Origin: an uncultured Clostridia bacterium | GTDB lineage: Bacteria; Bacillota; Clostridia; Oscillospirales; CAG-272 | Direction of reading: 5' to 3' | NCBI GenBank assembly: GCA_904502015.1 | Contig: CAJGEA010000092.1 | Coordinates: forward strand, 1 to 7,294 | Length of the DNA stretch: 7,294 bases | In this document: positions 1-5,669 of the stretch, piece after piece | How positions within the stretch are numbered: position 1 is the first letter of the stretch | Layout of the letters: every line of letters starts with the position of its first letter | Translations under genes and position numbers: made by a program | Notes under the pieces: generated by a model | Database searches by the model: none | Seen by the model: the letters and a program-made list of their open reading frames with translations, nothing else | Told to the model about the DNA's origin: nothing

Positions 1-213
1 CCCCACCAGAACCCTTTTTGAAAACCTCCTCACTTCGTTCGGTGCGAATTTGCCTTCAGCAAATATCGCGAAGGGTTCTGGACTCCCCAAAACCTTAAAA
101 ACATATATTTCAAAACGCTTTTTTAAATATATTTTTTGAAGGTTCTTGAGGGGGTTCGGGGGAACTTCTTGCAAGAAGTTCCCCCGGCGTTCTCCCAGAT
201 AAACCCCAATTTG
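1..213 (+). repeat. Multi-hairpin interspersed repeat, copy 1 (left end cut by window)
   Basis: This stretch is nearly identical to 3485-3650 apart from one internal replacement. It holds three stem-loops in order. The first has outer arms at 6-16 and 71-81 (CCAGAACCCTT and its complement). The second is AT-rich, with arms of the AACCTTAAAA...TATATTT type. The third is a perfect 30-nt palindrome at 157-186 (core GGGGGAACTTC / GAAGTTCCCCC). The copy ends at CCCCAATTTG (213), exactly where copy 2 ends. In copy 1 the tip of the first hairpin is replaced by about 50 nt (21-70) that fold into their own stem (44-53 with 59-69). It has no plausible coding content. The stacked hairpins resemble dispersed repeats of gut Clostridia, though naming a family would need a search. 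Confidence 0.88.
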
Positions 214-231
214 CAAACCGATTTCAATAAA

Positions 232-381
232 ATGAGGTCAAGCTTCGGACTGAATACCCTTTCTCTTGTATCCTTTGCGCTTATGATTGTCGGATACATC
301 GTTTACAGAAGAGGCTTCAGGTTCAAGAAGAGCGATATCACCGTGATGGCGGCAGGATTGATCCTCGCCTGCGTGGTATAA
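232..381 (+). CDS. Possible 49-residue membrane protein, or C-terminal gene remnant
   Basis: An ATG at 232 opens a 49-codon frame ending in TAA at 379-381. The product has one clear hydrophobic segment (residues about 8-23, LSLVSFALMIVGYIVY), a basic stretch RRGFRFKK, and a second hydrophobic run to the C-terminus, so it could be a small two-helix membrane protein with no recognised family. No Shine-Dalgarno sequence precedes the ATG. The same frame is open upstream into repeat copy 1, with an alternative TTG at 136, but codons 136-213 would then be repeat sequence. It may therefore be the end of a longer gene cut off by the repeat. A strong hairpin follows directly (388-421), which fits a transcript ending here. 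I do not assign a function. Confidence 0.35.
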   Translation: MRSSFGLNTLSLVSFALMIVGYIVYRRGFRFKKSDITVMAAGLILACVV

Positions 382-387
382 CGAAAA

Positions 388-421
388 TCCCTCCTGCGGC
401 GGGCTACCGTCGCAGGAGGGA
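388..421. terminator. Bidirectional intrinsic terminator
   Basis: A perfect 11-bp GC-rich stem (TCCCTCCTGCG at 388-398 with CGCAGGAGGGA at 411-421) has a 12-nt loop. It sits 6 bp after the small plus-strand ORF and 7 bp after the stop of the minus-strand CvpA-family gene. On the minus strand the stem is followed by TTTTCG, and on the plus strand by the weaker TCTTTGCTT, so it should mainly end the truA operon. Confidence 0.85.
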
Positions 422-428
422 TCTTTGC

Positions 429-1097
429 TTATAGAATCGCGTTGAATATACGTGAGAACAGCCGCAGCTCGTAGAGAAATTTGAACACCACCGACCGCTC
501 GTAAAGTCCGACCTTGTCGGTCAGATACATGATACCGTACAGAATCGTGGCGATAAGACAGGTGAGGAGCACGCCGTTGATCACACCAACCGCCGCACCG
601 AGGAATCGGTCGATGCCGCGGATGATGGGGAGGTCTGCCAGCTTTCCGGTCAGATGAACCACGAGGGAAATGATCAAATATAAAAGGATGAACAAAAGGA
701 TATAGCCGATCACGGTGGCGAGGAGCTGGGAAATTTTCGTGCTGATGGCGGGGGCGTACTGCTCCACCAGCCCGTCTACACCGCCCGACGTGTCGGCGCT
801 TGCAGTATCCGCAAATAAGCGGTAACGAACGGGAAAGTTGTCAAGAAACGCGGTGACGTTCCCCTCTGCCGAGTCGGCAAGCTCAGTCAGCTTTTCCTTA
901 ACGCTCTCGTATATGCGGGGACGAACAAAGCGGTTGTCGATCCACGCCGAGAAGGGCTTGCCAAATGTATAGGTCAGGAGGATGGTGGCCAGCAATCGAC
1001 CAAAGCCCAGCACGGTTCGCAGAAAGCCCTTGCGGTATCCTATAAATACCGTTACGCCAAACACGGCGATCAGAATCAGATCAATGGCCCATGACAT
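429..1097 (-). CDS. CvpA family membrane protein
   Basis: The product is a 222-residue integral membrane protein of the CvpA family (named after the E. coli protein needed for colicin V production). The family's general role in Gram-positives is unsettled. Four hydrophobic segments are seen at about residues 5-21, 28-45, 125-148 and 166-190. The N-terminal signature GYRKGF (20-25) and the C-terminal DRFLGAAVGVINGVLL (163-178) are typical family blocks. A polar loop of about 75 residues separates the two helix pairs. I chose the ATG at 1097 because AAAGGAG lies 8 nt upstream; an in-frame ATG at 1115 would place that site inside the gene. It is the last gene of the truA operon, 79 bp after the DUF5711-like gene, and ends at the hairpin 388-421. 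A TATACT box at 1133-1138 lacks a convincing -35. Confidence 0.88.
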   Translation of the reverse strand: MSWAIDLILIAVFGVTVFIGYRKGFLRTVLGFGRLLATILLTYTFGKPFSAWIDNRFVRPRIYESVKEKLTELADSAEGNVTAFLDNFPVRYRLFADTASADTSGGVDGLVEQYAPAISTKISQLLATVIGYILLFILLYLIISLVVHLTGKLADLPIIRGIDRFLGAAVGVINGVLLTCLIATILYGIMYLTDKVGLYERSVVFKFLYELRLFSRIFNAIL

Positions 1098-1176
1098 GAG
1101 GGGAACTCCTTTCACATCTCATATTTTTTGATAGTATACGCGGGCGAGGGAGGAATTATCCCCCGTCGAGATAAGG

Positions 1177-2514
1177 TCAGGGCGTTGTGAAATCCTCCGC
1201 GGACATACGGCGTGCGTAGGCAGGGAAGCAGACCAGCAGGGAGTCGCCGTCGTAGGCGAGAATGTCGGTGGCGTCCCGTCCAACCTCCGCGAACGTGGCG
1301 GTGGAACCGTTGGCCGCTATACGCCACACACTGTTCCGCGTGCGGATGAAGAGCACGTTGCCGCCGAAGGTCATGGCCGTTGCGCCCTCCAAGGGATTCA
1401 CAGAGCTGTCGGCGTTAACGGTCAGGCGGTAGACCTGCTTGCCGTTTCGGTCGTACACCGTGAGAATCTGCTCGGAGAGGTGAGAGTCGCCCTGTTGCAA
1501 AATGGCGGCGCGCCCATCGGATACGGCGCAGAGGGTAGCCTCGTCATCACCAAACGAAATTTCCGCGTTGATGGTGCCGTCGGGGCGCAGGATCAAAAGT
1601 CGGTCGTCCATTACCACCGCCGCGCGGTCACTCGAAATGAAGCCGCACATGGAAGCAAAGGAGCCGCTGATCTCCACCGTCTCGGAGGTGATTCGTTTTT
1701 CAATACGCACCAAGTGAATTTTGGATAGCCAGCGTCCCTCCTCGGATGTGACTGAGGTGATGGCCAGCACGTCCCCATCCTTGTTCAAAGCCACGTCGGT
1801 GACGTAACTGCCGAGGTGGTAGTTGGCGATCTTCTCCATGCGGTCGTTGTAGAGGAGCACCTCGGACGCATAATCGCGTGAGCGGGTGACCACGGCAAAA
1901 TAGCCGTTGTTGCCCACGCAGGCATCGAATATGGGGTATTCGGTGTCCTCGGAGTAGACGCGCACGAAGGAATTGTAAACTGCAAAGGAATTTTCGCCCC
2001 GCCCGAAGGTCAGGTAGAACTTGTCCGAGGAGCGGACGGCGGGGGCGGCGTAGGACACGTTCTGGGACATGGTCTGCTTGCCCGAGCCGCTGATGGCGGT
2101 CACCTCACTGCCGCCCGCCACCACCAGCCCGCCGCGAAAGAGCGCAAAGTCGGATGAGGTGGGGGAGAGGGGGTAGCTGAGATGCTCCGCCTCGGATTGA
2201 GCGGTCAGGGAGGCCGCTCCGATATCCTTGACGAGATAGTAGAGATTGGAGTAGGTAATGAGCGAGGAGTTGCTGATCACCGTGGTAACCACGAAAACGA
2301 GCAAAACCATGTATAGGATCACTCGTACGAAGGAAATGCGGTTGGCCAGCGTCTGGTAGTAGGGAATGGAGGGGGAGGAGAAATCGATCGGCTCGGCCTG
2401 TTCGATGACCTCGTCGGTCTGTTGGCTGAACCGTTCTGCAGCTCCTGCCGCCCGACCGTACAGCGATTGCCACAGACGGCGCAAACGGCGCAGGGGATGG
2501 AATTTACCTGCCAT
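1177..2514 (-). CDS. DUF5711-like membrane-anchored beta-propeller protein
   Basis: The 445-residue protein begins with a basic cytoplasmic stretch (residues 1-20, HPLRRLRRLW), has one strong transmembrane helix at about 61-82 (SFVRVILYMVLLVFVVTTVI), then an extracellular domain of about 350 residues. That domain shows repeating short beta-strand patterns typical of a propeller, such as VALNKDGDVLAITS (241-254) and LLILRPDGTINAEISF (306-321). The layout matches the clostridial DUF5711 family as I recall it; no function is established, and I see no catalytic motif. The ATG at 2514 is preceded by GGAGGTG with a 6-nt gap, so the longer upstream frame, which overlaps truA much more, is unlikely. 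The start overlaps the truA stop by 11 bp, which suggests translational coupling. The position before a CvpA-family gene suggests an envelope role, but this is inference. Confidence 0.78.
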   Translation of the reverse strand: MAGKFHPLRRLRRLWQSLYGRAAGAAERFSQQTDEVIEQAEPIDFSSPSIPYYQTLANRISFVRVILYMVLLVFVVTTVISNSSLITYSNLYYLVKDIGAASLTAQSEAEHLSYPLSPTSSDFALFRGGLVVAGGSEVTAISGSGKQTMSQNVSYAAPAVRSSDKFYLTFGRGENSFAVYNSFVRVYSEDTEYPIFDACVGNNGYFAVVTRSRDYASEVLLYNDRMEKIANYHLGSYVTDVALNKDGDVLAITSVTSEEGRWLSKIHLVRIEKRITSETVEISGSFASMCGFISSDRAAVVMDDRLLILRPDGTINAEISFGDDEATLCAVSDGRAAILQQGDSHLSEQILTVYDRNGKQVYRLTVNADSSVNPLEGATAMTFGGNVLFIRTRNSVWRIAANGSTATFAEVGRDATDILAYDGDSLLVCFPAYARRMSAEDFTTP

Positions 2515-3322
2515 TGGGATCACCTCCGTGGTAGCCCTCGCGGGCGGGGTCATCGTAGAACACGCGGTTGAGGTACAGACCCTCGGCGGGCGCGGTGCGC
2601 CCCATACGGCGTCGGTCAAGCGATTCCAGCCGCGTGGTGATTTCGTCTGCGGGGATGGTGCCGCGTGCCACGTCGGCCAGCGTACCCGCCATGATGCGGA
2701 CCATATTGTAGAGGAAGCCGTCGGCGCGTACGCGGAAGGTTACGGTATCACCTGCGCGGTCAACGGATGCGTCCATGACGTGACGGACTGTGCTGACTAC
2801 CTTGGAGCCTGCCGCCATGCAGGCGGCGAAATCTCGCTTGCCGATGAAGGCGCGGGCGGCTTCCTGCATCCGTGATAGCTCCTCGTCGGATAGACGGCGC
2901 GGGATGTGCCACGCGCGTCCCTCTTCAAAGGGATCGCGCTCGGGTTTGCAGAGAAAACGGTACTCGTATTCCTTGGAGGATACCGAGTAGCGGGCGTGGA
3001 AATCCGACGGTACCCATATAGCCCCCCAGGCGGCTACGCTGTCGGGGAGGTGGATGTTGAGCGCGCGGCATACGCGGTCGGCGGGGATAGTGGTATTCAG
3101 ACGGTCGGTGCCGTGGCGCGTGACCGTGGCGCAGAACATGTGCGCGTGAACGCCGCTGTCGGTGCGGCTGCATCCCGTGATGTCGCAGGGGAAACCGAAC
3201 AGCGCCTCGGTGGCGCGGTTCAGCTCGCATTGTACCGATGGCCCGTTCTTCTGTGCCTGATAGCCGCAGAAATGCGAGCCGTTATAGCTGATGTAGAGCA
3301 GTAGCTTTTGCCCGTCGGTCAC
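2504..3322 (-). CDS. truA: tRNA pseudouridine synthase A (tRNA pseudouridine 38-40 synthase)
   Basis: TruA converts uridines 38-40 in the anticodon stem-loop of many tRNAs to pseudouridine. The protein is 272 residues from the GTG start, close to the usual 245-270. The N-terminal block LLLYISYNGSHFCGYQ (7-22) matches the family's start. CSRTDSGVHA (51-60) is the active-site motif and holds the catalytic Asp55; many relatives have GRTDAGVHA. YEYRF and the late FLYNMVRIMAGTL block are also typical of TruA. I prefer GTG at 3322 because GGGGGAGAGG ends 3 nt upstream and the conserved fold begins almost at once. An ATG at 3346 would add eight residues (MERKGERN) encoded by that purine-rich ribosome binding site. 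It is the first gene of a three-gene operon and has its own near-consensus promoter. Confidence 0.96.
   Translation of the reverse strand: MTDGQKLLLYISYNGSHFCGYQAQKNGPSVQCELNRATEALFGFPCDITGCSRTDSGVHAHMFCATVTRHGTDRLNTTIPADRVCRALNIHLPDSVAAWGAIWVPSDFHARYSVSSKEYEYRFLCKPERDPFEEGRAWHIPRRLSDEELSRMQEAARAFIGKRDFAACMAAGSKVVSTVRHVMDASVDRAGDTVTFRVRADGFLYNMVRIMAGTLADVARGTIPADEITTRLESLDRRRMGRTAPAEGLYLNRVFYDDPAREGYHGGDPNGR
2521..2527 (-). promoter_or_regulatory. Ribosome binding site fixing the DUF5711-like start inside truA
   Basis: GGAGGTG on the minus strand lies 6 nt before the ATG at 2514 and inside the last codons of truA. It sets the start and supports coupled translation of the two overlapping genes. 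Confidence 0.75.
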
Positions 3323-3355
3323 GTTCCTCTCCCCCTTTCGTTCCATATTTTATAT

Positions 3356-3384
3356 AGTATACCACAAAACAAAATACAAGTCAA
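3356..3384 (-). promoter_or_regulatory. Sigma-A-type promoter of the truA operon
   Basis: On the minus strand TTGACT (3379-3384), a 17-nt spacer and TATACT (3356-3361) form a near-consensus promoter. It lies 33 bp upstream of the GTG start, leaving a leader of roughly 25-30 nt that contains the ribosome binding site. Confidence 0.88.
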
Positions 3385-3464
3385 TCAAGGATTTGTGAAT
3401 TTCCGTAATTTCTGCCCATGTTGACCTATAACAATCCGCTTTTCTTCAAATTTGGATTTGTCGA

Positions 3465-3650
3465 GCAGGGGTTTCACCCCTGCACCCCACCAGAACCCTT
3501 TTTGCAAAAAGGGTTCTGGACTCCCAAAAACCTTAAAAACATATATTTCAAAACGCTTTTTTAAATATATTTTTGAAGGTTCTTGAGGGGGTTCGGGGGA
3601 ACTTCTTGCAAGAAGTTCCCCCGGCGTTCTCCCAGATAAACCCCAATTTG
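3465..3650 (+). repeat. Multi-hairpin interspersed repeat, copy 2
   Basis: This is the second copy, in the same orientation as bases 1-213; the two share their sequence from CCCCACCAG (3485) to CAATTTG (3650). It contains a hairpin at 3465-3483 (GCAGGGG / CCCCTGC, 5-nt loop) that may be the true 5' part of the element. A perfect 30-nt palindrome lies at 3490-3519 (CCAGAACCC core), an AT-rich stem pairs about 3529-3548 with 3563-3581, and a second perfect 30-nt palindrome lies at 3594-3623. It fills the space between two divergent promoters and has no credible gene. No target-site duplication was found. It could affect transcript ends or mRNA stability, but nothing here proves it. Confidence 0.9.
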
Positions 3651-3663
3651 ACGTATGGTCGGC

Positions 3664-3692
3664 TTGACAAATCGGATGCCTTGTGGTATCAT
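3664..3692 (+). promoter_or_regulatory. Sigma-A-type promoter of the flavin reductase gene
   Basis: TTGACA (3664-3669), a 17-nt spacer and TATCAT (3687-3692) give a consensus -35 and a good -10. Transcription should start near 3699, about 32 nt before the ATG at 3731. The promoter begins 14 bp after the repeat ends. Confidence 0.88.
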
Positions 3693-3714
3693 AGACTCGA
3701 TACATCGCATCCGA
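3672..3714. promoter_or_regulatory. Candidate operator: inverted repeat over the flavin reductase promoter
   Basis: TCGGATGC (3672-3679) and GCATCCGA (3707-3714) are perfect 8-bp inverted arms, one inside the -35/-10 spacer and the other just past the expected transcription start. A shorter pair, GTATC (3686-3690) and GATAC (3699-3703), lies between them. A repressor bound here would cover the core promoter. The arms are 27 bp apart, wide for a single dimer site, so a leader-RNA structure or chance is also possible. Confidence 0.4.
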
Positions 3715-3730
3715 GAAAGGATACCTGACT

Positions 3731-4444
3731 ATGTCGAAAATTCATTGGAAGGGCGGCGCGCTTCTCGCGCCCACGCCCCCCGTTATGGTCACCTGCGGAG
3801 CAGGAGAAAAGGCAAATATCATCACGGTTGCGTGGACGGGACTGATCTGCACCCATCCGCCCCGCGTGTCCATCGCCATCCGTCCCACCCGCCATTCCTA
3901 CGCCCTCATCCGCGAGAGCGGGGAATTCGTCATCAATCTCACCCCCGCCTCCCTCGTTCGCGTGGCGGATTATTGCGGCATCTACACGGGCGCGAAGGTG
4001 GATAAATTCTCCGCCACGGGGCTGCATAAGGAGGAGGCGCAGGCCGTGTCCTGCCCCATCATCGCCGAATGTCCCCTCGCGCTGGAGTGCAAGGTCACCG
4101 ATGTGCTCCCGCAGGGCACGCACGATCTCTTTCTCGCTGACGTGGTTGCCGTCGACGTGGATGACTCCATCGTGGACGAGAACGGCAAGCTCATGCTGGA
4201 CAAAGCGGGACTCGCGGCATTCGCCCACGGCGAGTATTTCGCCCTCGGTGAGAAAATCGGGAATTTTGGTTGCTCGGTCGCCAAGGGGCAGAAGGGAAAG
4301 CCTCTGACACAAACCGGCGCGGAGCAAAAGCCCAAGACCGCAAGCGACCGTCCCGTCACTCCTATAAAGAGAAAATCCGAGCAGACAAGCCTCGCAGTCA
4401 AGCCTCGAAAAGCCAAGCCTCGCAAGCCACGAGAGAAAAAATAA
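3731..4444 (+). CDS. Flavin reductase family protein (flavoredoxin-like) with basic C-terminal tail
   Basis: The protein is 237 residues. Residues 1-185 match the FMN-binding flavin reductase / flavoredoxin fold: LLAPTPPVMVTCG (11-23), then NIITVAWTGLICTHPPRVSIAI (29-50), with the flavin-contact region running on through RPTRHSYALIRESGEFVINL (51-70), and a closing GNFGCSV (177-183). Such proteins bind FMN and move electrons from NAD(P)H or a redox partner; the partner here is unknown. The start has AAAGGA 9 nt upstream. About 50 extra residues (186-237) follow the normal end, rich in Lys, Arg, Pro and Gln and ending KPRKAKPRKPREKK. Relatives usually stop near residue 190. This tail looks disordered and could bind nucleic acid or membrane lipid, which is inference. 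The gene is a single unit with its own promoter, possible operator and terminator. Confidence 0.88.
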   Translation: MSKIHWKGGALLAPTPPVMVTCGAGEKANIITVAWTGLICTHPPRVSIAIRPTRHSYALIRESGEFVINLTPASLVRVADYCGIYTGAKVDKFSATGLHKEEAQAVSCPIIAECPLALECKVTDVLPQGTHDLFLADVVAVDVDDSIVDENGKLMLDKAGLAAFAHGEYFALGEKIGNFGCSVAKGQKGKPLTQTGAEQKPKTASDRPVTPIKRKSEQTSLAVKPRKAKPRKPREKK

Positions 4445-4498
4445 GAATAGATGCGAGCACCGTACTGCCTTGGCAGTACGGTGCTCGTGCTTATTCTT
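4443..4498. terminator. Palindromic bidirectional terminator between convergent genes
   Basis: A perfect 16-bp stem (4454-4469 with 4472-4487, GAGCACCGTACTGCC-type arms) has only TT between its arms. Beyond a 4-nt mismatched zone an outer 7-bp stem pairs AAGAATA (4443-4449) with TATTCTT (4492-4498); both share one centre. T-rich runs follow on each side (CTCTTTTTT on the plus strand, ATTTTTTCTC on the minus strand). It ends the flavin reductase and recombinase transcripts, and the stop codons of both genes (4442-4444 and 4491-4493) overlap its outer part. Confidence 0.92.
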
Positions 4499-5504
4499 CA
4501 TCCTCTTTTTTGACGGTAGCCAGCGGATTATGCTGCATGGCCTCCTCCATGTTGCGGTTGCTGACGTGGGTGTAGATCTGGGTGGTGTTGAGCTGCTCGT
4601 GGCCGAGAATATCCTTGAGCACGCGGATGTCCACTTGCCCCGATTGGTACATCAGGGTGGCCGCGGTGTGGCGGAGCTTGTGTACCGAGAAATGCTTGGC
4701 CTCCAGCCCCGCGCGGGTGAGGTGCTTTTGCACCATGGCCTGTACCGCCTGAATGCTCATGCGGTGCATACGGTTGCTGACGAACAGCGCGCGGTCACTC
4801 ACCTTGCGGTATTTTTCGTCGGTGCGGATGGCAAGGTACGCCGAAAGTGCGCCTCGGCACGCCTCGTTGAGATAGACCATGCGCTCCTTGTTGCCCTTTC
4901 CCAGCACGCGCAGGGAGCGGAGCTCGGGGTCAATGTCCTGCAGATTGATGCCCACCAGCTCGCCTACACGCATACCGCAGTTGAGGAACAGCGTCACAAT
5001 GGCGTAGTCCCGCACGCGGTTGGGGGATTCGGTGTCGCCGTCGATGGCACCGAGCAGTTGGATGGCCTCCTCCAGTGTCAGGAACTTGGGCAGAGCCTTA
5101 CGGCGCTTGGGGGTGTCGATGTTGGCGGCGGGGTTGTCCTTCAGCATACCGCGCTTGTTGACGAGGAATTTATACAGCGCCTTGATGGCCGAGAGCTTGC
5201 GTGCCTTGGCGGCGGATTGGTTGTCGCGCTGGGAGTCGGTGTAGAGCAGGAAATCGTAGATCTGCTCGGTCGTCACCCCGCGGAGCTCGTCCAGCCCCAT
5301 GGATTCCACCGTGATCTCGCGGAATTTGTCGTTGTCATAGAGCAGGGAAGGATCCCCCTCGGCAATCAGGTAGCGAAAAAAGGTGCGCAGGTCAATGAGG
5401 TACTGCTCCACCGTGCGTTGGGAGCAACCCTGAATGACGGTTTTGTAGCTGGCAAACTCCCGTACCAAGGGAGAAAATTCACTTAGTTCGATCTCGTGGC
5501 GCAT
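4491..5504 (-). CDS. Tyrosine recombinase, XerC/XerD type
   Basis: This 337-residue site-specific recombinase cuts and rejoins DNA through a phosphotyrosine link. An N-terminal SAM-like core-binding domain spans about residues 10-125 (CSQRTVEQYLIDLRTFFRYL, 27-46). The catalytic domain follows, with all expected residues: Arg179 (CGMRVGEL), Lys203 (GKGNKERMVYL), His275 and Arg278 (HKLRH), His302 (LGHEQL) and nucleophile Tyr311 (TTQIYTHV). AAGGAGG lies 7 nt before the ATG. It is somewhat longer than E. coli XerC or XerD (about 300), mainly from residues 50-80 and an acidic tail (KKEDEE). No phage or transposon genes flank it, so it is more likely a resident Xer-like enzyme than the integrase of an element here. 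Whether it is the chromosome-dimer resolvase or a paralogue cannot be decided. It is divergent from the membrane protein gene at 5670. Confidence 0.94.
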   Translation of the reverse strand: MRHEIELSEFSPLVREFASYKTVIQGCSQRTVEQYLIDLRTFFRYLIAEGDPSLLYDNDKFREITVESMGLDELRGVTTEQIYDFLLYTDSQRDNQSAAKARKLSAIKALYKFLVNKRGMLKDNPAANIDTPKRRKALPKFLTLEEAIQLLGAIDGDTESPNRVRDYAIVTLFLNCGMRVGELVGINLQDIDPELRSLRVLGKGNKERMVYLNEACRGALSAYLAIRTDEKYRKVSDRALFVSNRMHRMSIQAVQAMVQKHLTRAGLEAKHFSVHKLRHTAATLMYQSGQVDIRVLKDILGHEQLNTTQIYTHVSNRNMEEAMQHNPLATVKKEDEE

Positions 5505-5551
5505 ACGTCCGCCTCCTTTTTATAAAATGTTCCAAAGCTAAATCCACTATA

Positions 5552-5580
5552 ATTATACTAAATCCTACATTTTTTTAGTG
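5552..5580 (-). promoter_or_regulatory. Probable promoter of the recombinase gene
   Basis: A perfect TATAAT on the minus strand (5552-5557) lies 47 bp upstream of the ATG. The hexamer 17 nt further up is CACTAA (5575-5580), a poor -35, so the promoter may be weak or activator-dependent. Inverted arms TCCACTA (5543-5549) and TAGTGGA (5576-5582) flank the -10. Confidence 0.5.
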
Positions 5581-5608
5581 GACAAACTGTAAACATTTTG
5601 GTTTATTA

Positions 5609-5637
5609 TTGAATTTGTCATAATTATTTTGTATAAT
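5609..5637 (+). promoter_or_regulatory. Sigma-A-type promoter of the four-helix membrane protein
   Basis: TTGAAT (5609-5614), a 17-nt spacer and TATAAT (5632-5637) form a good promoter. The expected start near 5644 leaves a leader of about 26 nt that includes the GAGG ribosome binding site. It fires away from the recombinase promoter about 50 bp to the left. Confidence 0.82.
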
Positions 5638-5669
5638 AAAGGGGAATAAACCACAGAGGTATCCGATAT

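Noticed and set aside
1133..1138. Internal promoter for the CvpA-family gene (TATACT)
   Set aside because: The hexamer 17 nt upstream is GGATAA, not a usable -35, and the operon promoter before truA explains expression.
3456..3650. Target-site duplication ATTTG flanking repeat copy 2
   Set aside because: ATTTG is also at the right end of copy 1, so it belongs to the repeat. The left end is not defined by two copies.
3385..3705. Minus-strand frame across repeat copy 2
   Set aside because: It translates palindromic repeat sequence and overlaps two promoters.
3689..4501. Minus-strand open frame opposite the flavin reductase
   Set aside because: It has no family features, runs through the terminator and promoter of the opposite gene, and lacks a ribosome binding site.
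4470..5486. Plus-strand open frame of 338 codons opposite the recombinase
   Set aside because: It is a mirror of the GC-rich minus-strand gene, which has a full catalytic set and an AAGGAGG site. The plus frame begins in the terminator hairpin.
5583..5640. dif-like Xer recombination site beside the recombinase
   Set aside because: The AT-rich stretch has short partial matches to Firmicutes dif arms, but no pair of 11-bp arms with a 6-bp centre could be aligned.
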